Source: Syntrophus gentianae (GTDB taxonomy: Bacteria > Desulfobacterota > Syntrophia > Syntrophales > Syntrophaceae). Taken from it: a stretch of 64,000 nt of DNA. Each line of letters begins with the position of its first letter. The first letter of the stretch is position 1. Made by a program: the position numbers and the translations under genes. Shown one piece after another: positions 38,854 through 46,910 of this stretch. The notes beneath the pieces are model-generated. The model was not told the DNA's origin, made no database searches, and saw nothing but the letters and a program-made list of their open reading frames with translations. The stretch covers positions 1-64,000 of the forward strand of contig NZ_FOBS01000004.1 of NCBI RefSeq assembly GCF_900109885.1. The letters run 5' to 3'.

Positions 38854-39209
38854 CCGGGCGGAAGGATTTTTCCCGTAGGGCTGGGAATGGGTGCGACACA
38901 GGCAGGATGAGCGGTCAGGTCATTGACCCTGGCCGCGGGAAGGCCGCCGATCATGACGGTTGCCGATCCCATGACGACCGTGCCGGGGCCTCCCGGCACA
39001 CAGCCGGGAAGGGTGCAGGGCGTGGTTGTGCTTGTCACCCGCGCGGCAGGCTGTTTTCCGATCAGCACGGTAAACATGCCGGTGATGATGGTCAGCGGAA
39101 GCGCCGGGTGAGGGACAGGCGTCGGAACCGGTGCCGGCGGATGAATGGGGGCGTGGCAATGGGGTGCATCCTGGAGTACCATGTCCCCTACACGGGCGGC
39201 TGGCGGCAT
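38826..39209 (-). CDS. PAAR-like spike tip protein
   Basis: PAAR-repeat family protein that caps the VgrG needle and can bring effectors. The 127 residues begin MPPAARVGD and contain repeats of the PAAR signature: VLIGKQPAARVTS, then VMIGGLPAARVND, and a final TVMIGG. A Pro/His-rich stretch (HCHAPIHPPAPVPTP) sits where metal ligands lie in known PAAR tips. It lacks a C-terminal extension, so it is a stand-alone tip. It lies downstream of a spike-like protein and upstream of the methyltransferase in a leftward operon next to the main T6SS. Confidence 0.85.
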   Translation of the reverse strand: MPPAARVGDMVLQDAPHCHAPIHPPAPVPTPVPHPALPLTIITGMFTVLIGKQPAARVTSTTTPCTLPGCVPGGPGTVVMGSATVMIGGLPAARVNDLTAHPACVAPIPSPTGKILPPGCPTVMIGG

Positions 39210-39257
39210 AAGCTATCCTCCTCTTTTCATGAGAAGCCAAAGTCCTCTTGATAAAGA

Positions 39258-39644
39258 TCAGTTCAAATGGATGATCTTTCCCTCCAGGCGAATATCGCCG
39301 TCGGAACGGATGTCCGTCTTTGCTGCGGAATCGATTTCCAATCCCCCTTCGCTTTTTATCGCGGCTTCCTCTTGGGCGTGGATGTTGATCTTCTTTGCCT
39401 CCAGGGAAAGGCTCTCTGTTGATTTGATCTCCAGGCGAGCCCCCTGTACGGTGAAAACCGGTCCGGCATCCGTCATGCGGAGGCTCACGGAGATTTCCCC
39501 CTCCGGATCGAAGATCTGGATGAGTTCCTCCCGATCAGCGGAGGAAACGACGATCTGACGACCGGAATCGAGTTGCAGGCGCTTTTCCTTCTCTGGAGGA
39601 ATTCCCGCCGGATTGAATTTTATGACATCCGCTTTCTGGCTCAT
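39258..39644 (-). CDS. Second spike/needle-like beta-helix protein
   Basis: Using the ATG at 39644 (GGGGAG seven bases upstream) it has 128 residues; a frame-consistent TTG adds seven. The C-terminal half is a run of short beta-strand repeats (RLEIKSTESLSLEAKKINIH; AAIKSEGGLEIDSAAKTDIR) as in the VgrG needle, and it ends with a RLEGKIIHLN strand. It resembles the protein at 29194-29715 in style. It directly precedes the PAAR gene, so it may carry that tip. Confidence 0.6.
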   Translation of the reverse strand: MSQKADVIKFNPAGIPPEKEKRLQLDSGRQIVVSSADREELIQIFDPEGEISVSLRMTDAGPVFTVQGARLEIKSTESLSLEAKKINIHAQEEAAIKSEGGLEIDSAAKTDIRSDGDIRLEGKIIHLN

Positions 39645-39752
39645 GATGCGACTCCCCGGATTCAAGGCTGTCTGAAAAATGACCCTGCAGGAGAGATGCC
39701 GTCTTCAACATCTCGCCTGTATTAAGACAAGAACCTGATTCTCTTTGTGCGA

Positions 39753-39781
39753 AGAATAAAAAACGAAGCGTTGCCTGTCAA
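39753..39781 (-). promoter_or_regulatory. Putative sigma-70 promoter of the spike-PAAR-methyltransferase operon
   Basis: On the minus strand TTGACA (39781-39776) is followed after 17 bases by TATTCT (39758-39753), with a good fit to the housekeeping consensus. It points leftward to the gene starting at 39644, about 105 bases away. This would let the PAAR operon be expressed independently of the main T6SS run. Confidence 0.6.
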
Positions 39782-39797
39782 GAAATAAAGACCGTTT

Positions 39798-41129
39798 CTA
39801 GCCGGCAGGCCTGCCGCCTCGGAGGTTTTTGATCGCCTCGGCCTTTTGTGCCTCACTCAGAGGGCTGCCGTATCGCTGCAGGTAGCGGTTCTCGCGAACG
39901 GTTGCGAAGACTTGATCATAATGCCGAATGGCATCTTGGGGAAGGTCCGGCAATATCAGGATCGACCGCCGGTTGTCGGCAGGCAGCTCCTCGTGATTTT
40001 CCGGCAGGTAGCCTTTCTGCCGGCATAGCTTGAACAGCGGGGTCCCCGGGTAGGGATGGAAGACAAAATGGCCGAAGTCATCCGGGTCAAGCGCTTCGTT
40101 CAGGGCCAGGGTCGATTCGATATCGTCCGGCGTCTCTCCGGGGATTCCGATCATATAGTTGGCCGTTGCCAGGATGCCCGCTTCTTTCGTCCAGCGGAAG
40201 ACTTCTATAAGCTGCCGATTGTCGCCCGGCCTGTTGAGGATCTTCTCCCGAACACGCCGACTGCCGCTTTCAATTCCGTAGACGATATGTCTGCAGCCGG
40301 CCTTTGCCAAAAGGCTTATCAGCTCGGGTGTGACCGTATCCGGCCGGGCGTTGATGGAAAATCCTCGACCGAATTCCCTCCCGTACGACGTACAGAAGTC
40401 TTCCAGCCAGCCCCTGTTCACCGTGAAGGTGTCATCGAGGAAAATGACATAACTGATGGGGGACTGTCTGTCGATCCGGCGCAGTTCTTCCAGGACATCG
40501 CCGACCGGTCTTCTCCTCAGGTAACCGCTGCCGTAGAGACGATTGATGGCGCCTCCGGCACAGTACGTGCACTGGAAAGGACAGCCCCGCATGGTGCTGA
40601 TATGGTAAACTCCGTGGGTTTCCTTCAGCAAGTCCCGGGCCACAAAAGGGATCTGTTGGCAGGCCAGGGGCGGGCGCATTGTCGGCCGCTGCGAACCTTT
40701 TACCCAGATATTGGCAATTTTTGCGGTATGGAGGTCTTTTCCCTTTCCCAAGTGCGAAAACAGGCTGCAGACGGCTTCTTCTCCTTCTCCCAGGCAGACA
40801 AAATCGAAGGCTCCAGAGTCCAGCACGGATAGAGGGGAAAACGTCGGATGGAGCCCACCGGCGACAATCGGAAGGTCTAGTTTTTTCCGAAGTTCGACGG
40901 CGATGGAAACGGCCCTTGCATACTGTCTCGTTGTAAGAGAAAAACCGAGAAGGTCAGGCGACTCATTTTCAATCGCCGCAATGATCTCGGTAGTGGTGCA
41001 ATCGGGTTGAACCTTGAACTGGGCTGCCTCATGACCATGCTTCCGGACATAGGAGGCAATAAAAGCCGCCCCGATCGAAGGCAGGGTCCAAGTGGAATCG
41101 GTCTCAATTTCCAAAAACAGGATTTTCAT
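39798..41129 (-). CDS. B12-binding-type radical SAM protein
   Basis: A 443-residue radical SAM enzyme. The N-terminal part looks like a cobalamin-binding Rossmann domain (LIVAGGLHPTFSP-like, here PIVAGGLHPTF) but the DxHxxG cobalt-ligand motif is not visible. The radical SAM core has RGCPFQCTYCAGG (CxxxCxxC iron-sulfur motif) and VIFLDDTFTVN. The SAM-binding part has GIESGSRRVREKIL. The arrangement matches the large group of methylases and cyclases acting on lipids, cofactors or peptides; the substrate is unknown. The gene is preceded by a strong consensus promoter and is divergent from the SpoIIE-type gene. Confidence 0.88.
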   Translation of the reverse strand: MKILFLEIETDSTWTLPSIGAAFIASYVRKHGHEAAQFKVQPDCTTTEIIAAIENESPDLLGFSLTTRQYARAVSIAVELRKKLDLPIVAGGLHPTFSPLSVLDSGAFDFVCLGEGEEAVCSLFSHLGKGKDLHTAKIANIWVKGSQRPTMRPPLACQQIPFVARDLLKETHGVYHISTMRGCPFQCTYCAGGAINRLYGSGYLRRRPVGDVLEELRRIDRQSPISYVIFLDDTFTVNRGWLEDFCTSYGREFGRGFSINARPDTVTPELISLLAKAGCRHIVYGIESGSRRVREKILNRPGDNRQLIEVFRWTKEAGILATANYMIGIPGETPDDIESTLALNEALDPDDFGHFVFHPYPGTPLFKLCRQKGYLPENHEELPADNRRSILILPDLPQDAIRHYDQVFATVRENRYLQRYGSPLSEAQKAEAIKNLRGGRPAG

Positions 41130-41201
41130 AAAGGCAATCTCATTGGTTGGATAGGCAAAGGTCCCTGACGGGTCCCTTTTTTTCCCGAAAGTAATTCCGG
41201 A

Positions 41202-41230
41202 AGTATAGGGAAAGGCCGATGGGGTGTCAA
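41202..41230 (-). promoter_or_regulatory. Consensus promoter of the radical SAM gene
   Basis: On the minus strand TTGACA (41230-41225), 17 bases, then TATACT (41207-41202). This nearly perfect housekeeping-type promoter lies about 75 bases upstream of the radical SAM start. The divergent promoter of the SpoIIE-type gene begins only 41 bases away (41272). Confidence 0.75.
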
Positions 41231-41271
41231 TCGTGCATTCAAGGTAAAGGCCGCGTCCGGATTATATTGTT

Positions 41272-41300
41272 TTGACATGCTATTTTAGCTTGGCTATACT
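41272..41300 (+). promoter_or_regulatory. Consensus promoter of the SpoIIE-type phosphatase gene
   Basis: TTGACA (41272-41277), 17 bases, then TATACT (41295-41300). The match to consensus is excellent. It leaves a leader of about 120 bases before the start codon at 41431. Confidence 0.75.
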
Positions 41301-41430
41301 CCCGCCTCTGAATCAGCAGGTTCCTGTCAGGCGATCAGAAGAATCTCGATTCAAAAGCGGTGCTTTTTTATATAGAACTGTTCCGGATCAATCGGCAGCG
41401 GGTTTTATTCAACGGAATTTCGGAGGGTGT

Positions 41431-42822
41431 ATGAATGAAGTGAGGGAAGTGGTTGTGGCGCTGATTAACAGTACGGCCGTCATATCCGTCGTTGCTTATT
41501 TCTTGTCCAGGAGCCGCTTTTACGACGACTTCCTGCAGAAGAGGATCACCTGGAAAAACCGGCTTCTTCTCATCCTGATCTTCGGCCTCTTATCCATCTA
41601 TGGCACCGCGAGCGGTTTCAAGTTTATGGGCGCCTTTGCCAATACAAGGGATCTCGGCCCCGCCCTGGCGGGCCTCTTCGCCGGTCCCCTTGCCGGAATC
41701 GGCGCGGGGCTCATCGGCGCCGTCCACCGGTATTTTCTGGGGGGGTTCTCCTGTGTCTCCTGCGCGCTGGCCACGATTGTCGCCGGCCTGGTCGGCGGAT
41801 TGGTTTTCCTTTGGAAAAAAGGGGAATTTATCGGTGTGACCGGGGCGGTGATTGTGGCCGTTGTCATCCAGATCCTTCATGCGGGATTGACCCTTCTGAT
41901 CGCGCGCCCCTTTGAAGATGCGTTGAAAATCGTGGAAATTTTCACCCTTCCCATGATTCTGGCAAATGCCATCGGGATGGGCATCTCCGTCTCTGTCGTT
42001 GTGAATCTGGTCAAGCAGCGTGCCTGGGAGCAGGAAAAAAACACGATTGCCGGTGAACTCAATGCTGCCCGGGAGATCCAGATGAGCATGGTCCCCAAGA
42101 TGTTTCCTCCCTTTCCCGACAGGCCGGAATTTGACCTTGCCGCTGTCCTCGAACCTGCAAAGGAGGTGGGGGGGGATTTTTACGACTTTTTCTTTGTCGA
42201 CCATGATCGTCTGGCCTTTCTGCTGGGGGATGTTTCCGGAAAGGGCATCCCGGCTTCGCTCTTCATGGCTGTTACGAAGACCCTGCTCAAGTCTGCAATG
42301 AGTGAAAAGGCAAGTGTCGACCAGGTCCTCTTCAAGGTAAACAATGCACTCTGTGAAGGAAATGAGATGTCGATGTTTGCCACTGTTTTCTGTGGAATTG
42401 TTGATACGCGGACGGGAATCGTGGAATTCAGCAACGCTGGTCATAACCCGCCCGTGATGCTCCGCCGCTCAGGAAATCTGGAGTTTCTCTCCTCGATGGG
42501 TTCCCTGCCCATCGCGATCTTTGAAGACAGCCCCTACACCCGGGAAACACTCACTCTCGAGAAAGGCGATGCCATCATTATCTACTCCGATGGCGTCACA
42601 GAAGCCATGAACAAGGAGCAGGCGCTTTTTTCGGAGGCAAGACTCCTTTCGTCTCTGCGGGAGGTCAAGGGGAAGCAGTCCGATGAGCTCTTGAAAAAGG
42701 TTCTGGCGGACGTCCATGGGTACGCTGCGGGCGCCCCCCAGTCCGATGACATAACCATCCTGGCGTTACAATACCGGGGACCTCAGGACGCTTCGATAGA
42801 GGCGGCTGCCGGGACGCATTGA
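41431..42822 (+). CDS. Membrane-bound SpoIIE/RsbU-type protein phosphatase
   Basis: A PP2C-class phosphatase that normally dephosphorylates an anti-sigma-factor antagonist in partner switching. From the ATG at 41431 (GGAGG upstream) it has 463 residues. The first part is a membrane sensor of the 5TM-5TMR_LYT kind (NTRDLGPALAGLFAGP; IGAVHRYFLGG). The C-terminal phosphatase has NAAREIQMSMVPK, EVGGDFYDF, FLLGDVSGKG, IYSDGVTEAMN and QSDDITILAL, with all metal-binding aspartates present. Its likely substrate is the STAS protein at 45142-45468. A longer frame from 41272 runs through the promoter and is rejected. Confidence 0.92.
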   Translation: MNEVREVVVALINSTAVISVVAYFLSRSRFYDDFLQKRITWKNRLLLILIFGLLSIYGTASGFKFMGAFANTRDLGPALAGLFAGPLAGIGAGLIGAVHRYFLGGFSCVSCALATIVAGLVGGLVFLWKKGEFIGVTGAVIVAVVIQILHAGLTLLIARPFEDALKIVEIFTLPMILANAIGMGISVSVVVNLVKQRAWEQEKNTIAGELNAAREIQMSMVPKMFPPFPDRPEFDLAAVLEPAKEVGGDFYDFFFVDHDRLAFLLGDVSGKGIPASLFMAVTKTLLKSAMSEKASVDQVLFKVNNALCEGNEMSMFATVFCGIVDTRTGIVEFSNAGHNPPVMLRRSGNLEFLSSMGSLPIAIFEDSPYTRETLTLEKGDAIIIYSDGVTEAMNKEQALFSEARLLSSLREVKGKQSDELLKKVLADVHGYAAGAPQSDDITILALQYRGPQDASIEAAAGTH

Positions 42823-42937
42823 AAGAGCGACGGTTGGGAAAGAGGAAGCCAGGTTGACGCAGGCTCGTGCAGATCATAAAGCGATATTGAATCGTGTAGA
42901 TCAGCAATGACAAAACGGGAGGAAAGGTAGAATCGTA

Positions 42938-44647
42938 ATGCCCCGGAAACCTTCGAATCTGGTCTATGGCGTGGACGATATCCCGCCCCTTCGTATCCTC
43001 CTCGTCCTTGCCATCCAGCATATTTTTTTCCTTACCGCGGGGCTTATCACCGCCGCTTTGATCGCAAGGGAGATCGGCGGCACTCCGGAACTGGTTCAGA
43101 GCATCGTCTGCATGTCCATGATCGCCGGGGGCATAGCCACGATCCTTCAGGCCCTCAATAAAGGTCCTGTGGGGAGCGGCTATCTCTGTACCGAGGGAAT
43201 CGATCCGACCTTTGTCTCCTGCTCCATCCTGGCGGGACTGACGGGCGGGATCTCCATGATTCTCGGAATGACCGTTTTTTCGGGTCTCCTGGAATGTCTC
43301 ATCTCGCGGGGCATCAACCGCATGAGGATTCTCTTTCCCCCGGAAGTCACGGGGGTGGTCCTCACCATGGTCGGGCTCAATATCGTCCCCGTGATGATCA
43401 GCAATTTCTTCGGCATTTCGGGCAAGGAAGATGCCGTTCAACCCGCGAATCTCTTCGTTGCCGCCGCCACCCTGGCGGGGATGGTGGGGACGAATGTCTG
43501 GAGCAAGGGGAAGCTTCGCTTCTATTCCGTGATCATCGGCATGGCCGTAGGTTACCTTGCCGCATACCTGCTGGGTGTTCTGAAAGCATCCGATCTCGAA
43601 AGGATCTCCCAGTCCCCTCTCCTGTCCTTTCCCGATCTCTCCCATATCGGCTGGTCCTTCAGCCCCCTCTTGCTTGTGCCGTTCATTTCGGCAACCATCG
43701 CCTCGTCGTTGAAAGCGGTGGCGACCTTTACCATGTGCCAGAAGATCAACGATTCGGAATGGAAGAGGCCCGACCTGAATAACATCCAACGGGGGATGCT
43801 GGCCGACGGGCTCGCCTCTGTTTTCGGCGGCCTGCTGGGAGGAATGGGGCAATCCCTCTATGCAGGCAGTGTGGGGCTCAGTGCCGCCACGGGAACGACA
43901 AGCCGCATCGTCGCCTTTGTGACCGGCGGGATGTTTATCACCCTTGCTTTTCTTCCTAAAATGGCCGCGGTCTTCAGCATCATGCCGAAGCCCGTCATGG
44001 GAGGGGCGCTTGTTTTCATGGTGAGTTTCATGGTGATTTCAGGCATCCAGATCATGACCTCCCGCATGATGGACGTTCGGAAGACCTTTGTCGTCGGCAT
44101 ATCGCTCATGTTCGGAATCAGTGCGGACATCTTCCCGGGTCTTTACCGGAATTTTCATCCCCTGCTGGAACCCTTCTTCAGCTCTTCTCTCGCGGTGACG
44201 ACTCTCCTCGCGATCAGCCTGAATCTGCTCTTCCGCATCGGCATCGCCCGCAGGGAGGTCCTGGAGCTTGAGCCCGGCGTTGATTCTTCACAAACGATCT
44301 TCGCCTTCATGGAAAACCAGGGGGCAGCCTGGGGGGCGCGCGGGGAGGTCATTCAGAAGGCGAAGATGGCCCTCAATGAATTCTTCGAGTCTGCCTCTCA
44401 CCTGGGGATCGCAGAGGGCAAGATCGTTGCGGAAGTTTTCTTCGACGAATTCAATCTGAACATTACGATCCGTTATCAAGGAACTCCCGTCGAATTTTCC
44501 GATGTCCTTTTAGAGGGAGAAGCCCTTCTTGATGACGAAAATGCCTTCATCAACCTTTCCTTCCGCATCATCCAGCAGTATGCGGATCGCGTCGAATCGG
44601 AAGAAAAGGACGGTCAATGCAGGGTTTTACTCCATTTTGACCATTAG
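42938..44647 (+). CDS. NCS2 xanthine/uracil-type permease with a C-terminal ATPase-like domain
   Basis: Membrane transporter of the nucleobase NCS2 family, 569 residues. Transmembrane helices cover about residues 15-450, with the family pattern NKGPVGSGYLCTEG, the helix SLKAVATFTMC and GGLLGGMGQSLYAGSVGLSAATGTTSR. The remaining 110 residues (from about 460) are soluble and read like a worn-down GHKL/RsbW ATPase: MALNEFFESASHLGI then VAEVFFDEFNLNITIRYQG and a final LSFRIIQQYADRV in the place of the usual G-L-G region. The DxGxG motif is absent. It lies between the phosphatase and kinase genes of a partner-switching set, so a sensory role is possible. Confidence 0.85.
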   Translation: MPRKPSNLVYGVDDIPPLRILLVLAIQHIFFLTAGLITAALIAREIGGTPELVQSIVCMSMIAGGIATILQALNKGPVGSGYLCTEGIDPTFVSCSILAGLTGGISMILGMTVFSGLLECLISRGINRMRILFPPEVTGVVLTMVGLNIVPVMISNFFGISGKEDAVQPANLFVAAATLAGMVGTNVWSKGKLRFYSVIIGMAVGYLAAYLLGVLKASDLERISQSPLLSFPDLSHIGWSFSPLLLVPFISATIASSLKAVATFTMCQKINDSEWKRPDLNNIQRGMLADGLASVFGGLLGGMGQSLYAGSVGLSAATGTTSRIVAFVTGGMFITLAFLPKMAAVFSIMPKPVMGGALVFMVSFMVISGIQIMTSRMMDVRKTFVVGISLMFGISADIFPGLYRNFHPLLEPFFSSSLAVTTLLAISLNLLFRIGIARREVLELEPGVDSSQTIFAFMENQGAAWGARGEVIQKAKMALNEFFESASHLGIAEGKIVAEVFFDEFNLNITIRYQGTPVEFSDVLLEGEALLDDENAFINLSFRIIQQYADRVESEEKDGQCRVLLHFDH

Positions 44648-44700
44648 GGACCCTCATGGTGCGGGGCATTCCAGAGGATATCGCGGCAGGGGAGGAAAAA

Positions 44701-45132
44701 TCAGGAGGAAACGGTTTTATGGACGACGAGGGTTAATTTGTTCCGGCCATCCTCGCGTCGGTATCGAACCTCGTCCATGAGCTGTTTTACAAAATAAATC
44801 CCCAGCCCCCCGATCTGGCGGGCGTTGATGTCAGCGTTCACATCCGGGTCGGGAACGGATGTGATATTGAAGGGGATGCCGGAATCCGCGATCTCAAGAA
44901 CAAGGCTTCGCCCATCGGCCGGTTTGCAGATGATCTCGATGCTGCCCCGGTGATCACAATTCCCGTAGGCATACTTAATAATGTTGACGAGGACTTCCTC
45001 TACGGCCAGTTCAATATCGCGGATTCGCTCTACGGAAAAACCCTGTTCTCTGGCATGGGAAGCCACGAAGGCCATGAGATCGTAGAGGGAGTCCATGACT
45101 CCTGGCAATGTGATCGTTGCGGGCATGGTCAT
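44701..45132 (-). CDS. RsbW-type anti-sigma factor / serine kinase
   Basis: Small GHKL ATPase (143 residues) of the anti-sigma-factor kinase family. It shows the N-box ELAVEEVLVNIIKYAYG, G1-type LEIADSGIPFNI and G2-type GGLGIYFVKQLMDEV, all needed for ATP binding. Such proteins bind a sigma factor or another target and release it when the STAS partner is unphosphorylated. It is directly downstream of the STAS gene in a leftward operon. The target sigma factor is not in this window. Confidence 0.92.
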   Translation of the reverse strand: MTMPATITLPGVMDSLYDLMAFVASHAREQGFSVERIRDIELAVEEVLVNIIKYAYGNCDHRGSIEIICKPADGRSLVLEIADSGIPFNITSVPDPDVNADINARQIGGLGIYFVKQLMDEVRYRREDGRNKLTLVVHKTVSS

Positions 45133-45141
45133 ACATTTGAC

Positions 45142-45468
45142 CTATTTCAGGGCATCTTCCTGGGTTTCAAATATTTTGAAGATGGTGCCGAAGCCGGAGA
45201 TGTTGAACACATCCTTGACAGGTCCCTTCAGTCCGGAAAAGAGGATCTTCCCACCTTTCGGCTTCAATTGCTTCGCCGTGGCCAGAATGCTGCGCAGGCC
45301 GGCGCTGCTGATGTAGTCCAGGCCGCTGAAGTTGAGAAGAAAAGTCTTCTCGCCCTGGACCATCAGGTTTGCAAGCGTCTTTTCAAATTCCGGTGCGGTA
45401 ACAGCGTCGATTTTCTCTTTGACGGAGACAACAACCGTGTCCTTTTCCTTCGTTGTCACAATTTCCAT
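45142..45468 (-). CDS. STAS-domain anti-sigma factor antagonist
   Basis: RsbV/SpoIIAA-type antagonist. From the ATG at 45468 it has 108 residues. The loop with the phosphorylated serine reads LDYISSAGLRSIL, the family signature. It is the likely substrate of the kinase at 44701-45132 and of the SpoIIE-type phosphatase at 41431-42822. A TTG at 45480 would add four residues. Confidence 0.93.
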   Translation of the reverse strand: MEIVTTKEKDTVVVSVKEKIDAVTAPEFEKTLANLMVQGEKTFLLNFSGLDYISSAGLRSILATAKQLKPKGGKILFSGLKGPVKDVFNISGFGTIFKIFETQEDALK

Positions 45469-45522
45469 AAATATCACCAAATGTTTTCCGATTATTTATA
45501 AATTCCACTGTCAGACGTTGAA

Positions 45523-45551
45523 AATATAAGCAGAACGGTTCCGCCTGTCAA
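45523..45551 (-). promoter_or_regulatory. Consensus promoter of the STAS-kinase operon
   Basis: On the minus strand TTGACA (45551-45546), 17 bases, then TATATT (45528-45523). It sits about 55 bases upstream of the STAS start codon. Confidence 0.7.
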
Positions 45552-45614
45552 TGGAAGAATGAGGCACAGGGCAGAGCACGTTGTCCGTCGGGCTTTCTTT
45601 CGCCATAAAAGAAC

Positions 45615-45643
45615 TTGACTTTCCTCTCCCGGAAACTTATTTT
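45615..45643 (+). promoter_or_regulatory. Putative promoter of the LPS-core operon with overlapping inverted repeat
   Basis: TTGACT (45615-45620), 17 bases, then TATTTT (45638-45643). An inverted repeat with arms CCGGAAA (45629-45635) and TTTCCGG (45643-45649) straddles the -10 element, so a regulator binding there could block transcription. It points to the gene starting at 45683. Confidence 0.5.
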
Positions 45644-45682
45644 TTCCGGAAATTAATAAGGGAATATTAGGGAGGATGGATC

Positions 45683-46885
45683 ATGCCCGGTTTTGAGCTG
45701 ATGGGTCCGGAAGAACTCAAGGAAGTTATGGAGGTCATGGAAACAGGCATCCTGATGCGATATGGTTTTGACAACGAACGGAAGGGCGTTTTCAAGGTCC
45801 GGCAGTTCGAAGAGGAATTTGCCCGCTACTGCGGCGCAGGCTATGCCCTGGGGGTCACGTCCGGCTCCTCGGCCCTCAAGATCGCCCTGACCGCCCTGGA
45901 TGTCGGACCCGGCGATGAAGTGCTCGTCCCGGCCTTCACCTTTCTGGCGACCTGGGAAGCGGTCCTCGAAGTGGGGGCGGTTCCCGTCCTGACGGATATC
46001 GACGAAACCCTGAACATGGACCCCGCCGATATGGAGCGCAAGATCTCCCCCTATACCAAGGCGGCGATTCCGGTGCACATGTGCGGCTCCGGCGCCCGCA
46101 TCGACAAGGTTCTGGATGTGGCCCGCCGGCACAATCTCCTCGTCCTGGAGGACAATGCCCAGGGATGCGGGGGCTCTTTCTCGGGGAAAAAGCTGGGCAC
46201 CTTCGGCGACATGGGGATCTTCAGTTTTGATTACTACAAGACCATGACCACCGGCGAAGGCGGCATGGTCATTACGAACAGCGAAACCCTCTATCACCGG
46301 TCCGACGAGTATCATGATCACGGCCATGATCACAATCCCAAGGTCAGCCGGGCCATGGAAGGGCGATCGATCCTGGGGTTCAATTACCGGATGAACGAGC
46401 TTCAGGGGGCCCTGGGGCTGGCCCAGTTGCGGAAGCTCGATACCATGATCGCCGAGCAGAGAAAAAACAAGGCGGCAATCAAAGCCCTGCTGTCAGGAGT
46501 GAAAGGGGTCAAATTCCGGGATCTTCCCGATCCCCAGGGCGATACGGCCACCTTCCTGGCCTTCAACCTGCCCGATGAAGGTGCGGCGGAAAAATTCCAG
46601 CAGGCCCTCGGCGCCGGCGGCGTCGATACGGTCTGCTACAAGAGAAACGCCTGGCATTATCTGCCGAACTGGGAGCACTTCCTTTCGCAATCGACGGCCA
46701 ACTCGAAGAAGTTCCCCTTTACCAATCCCATGAACAGGCGAACGGTGCGCTACGAGCGGCAGGACATCCCGCAGGCGGAGGATCTCCTGGGCCGCACTTT
46801 GGTCATGGGGATCAATATCCGGATGCCGGAAGAGCGGCTGGCGACGATTCGTCAGGCGATCGAAAAGGCCGCCGACGTCCTTTAA
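45683..46885 (+). CDS. DegT/DnrJ-family aminotransferase, KdnA-like
   Basis: PLP-dependent sugar aminotransferase, 400 residues, with GVTSGSSALKIAL, ALDVGPGDEVLVPAFTF (DegT signature), VLEDNAQGCGG and SFDYYKTMTTGEGGM (PLP-lysine region). The sequence style and its place before hldD and kdsB match KdnA of Shewanella, which transaminates 8-keto-Kdo to make 8-amino-Kdo for the lipid A core. This is inference from neighbours. The dehydrogenase partner KdnB is not in this window. A GGGAGGATGG ribosome-binding site supports the start. Confidence 0.8.
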   Translation: MPGFELMGPEELKEVMEVMETGILMRYGFDNERKGVFKVRQFEEEFARYCGAGYALGVTSGSSALKIALTALDVGPGDEVLVPAFTFLATWEAVLEVGAVPVLTDIDETLNMDPADMERKISPYTKAAIPVHMCGSGARIDKVLDVARRHNLLVLEDNAQGCGGSFSGKKLGTFGDMGIFSFDYYKTMTTGEGGMVITNSETLYHRSDEYHDHGHDHNPKVSRAMEGRSILGFNYRMNELQGALGLAQLRKLDTMIAEQRKNKAAIKALLSGVKGVKFRDLPDPQGDTATFLAFNLPDEGAAEKFQQALGAGGVDTVCYKRNAWHYLPNWEHFLSQSTANSKKFPFTNPMNRRTVRYERQDIPQAEDLLGRTLVMGINIRMPEERLATIRQAIEKAADVL

Positions 46886-46910
46886 TTTTTAACCGTAAGG
46901 AGAAAAGATC

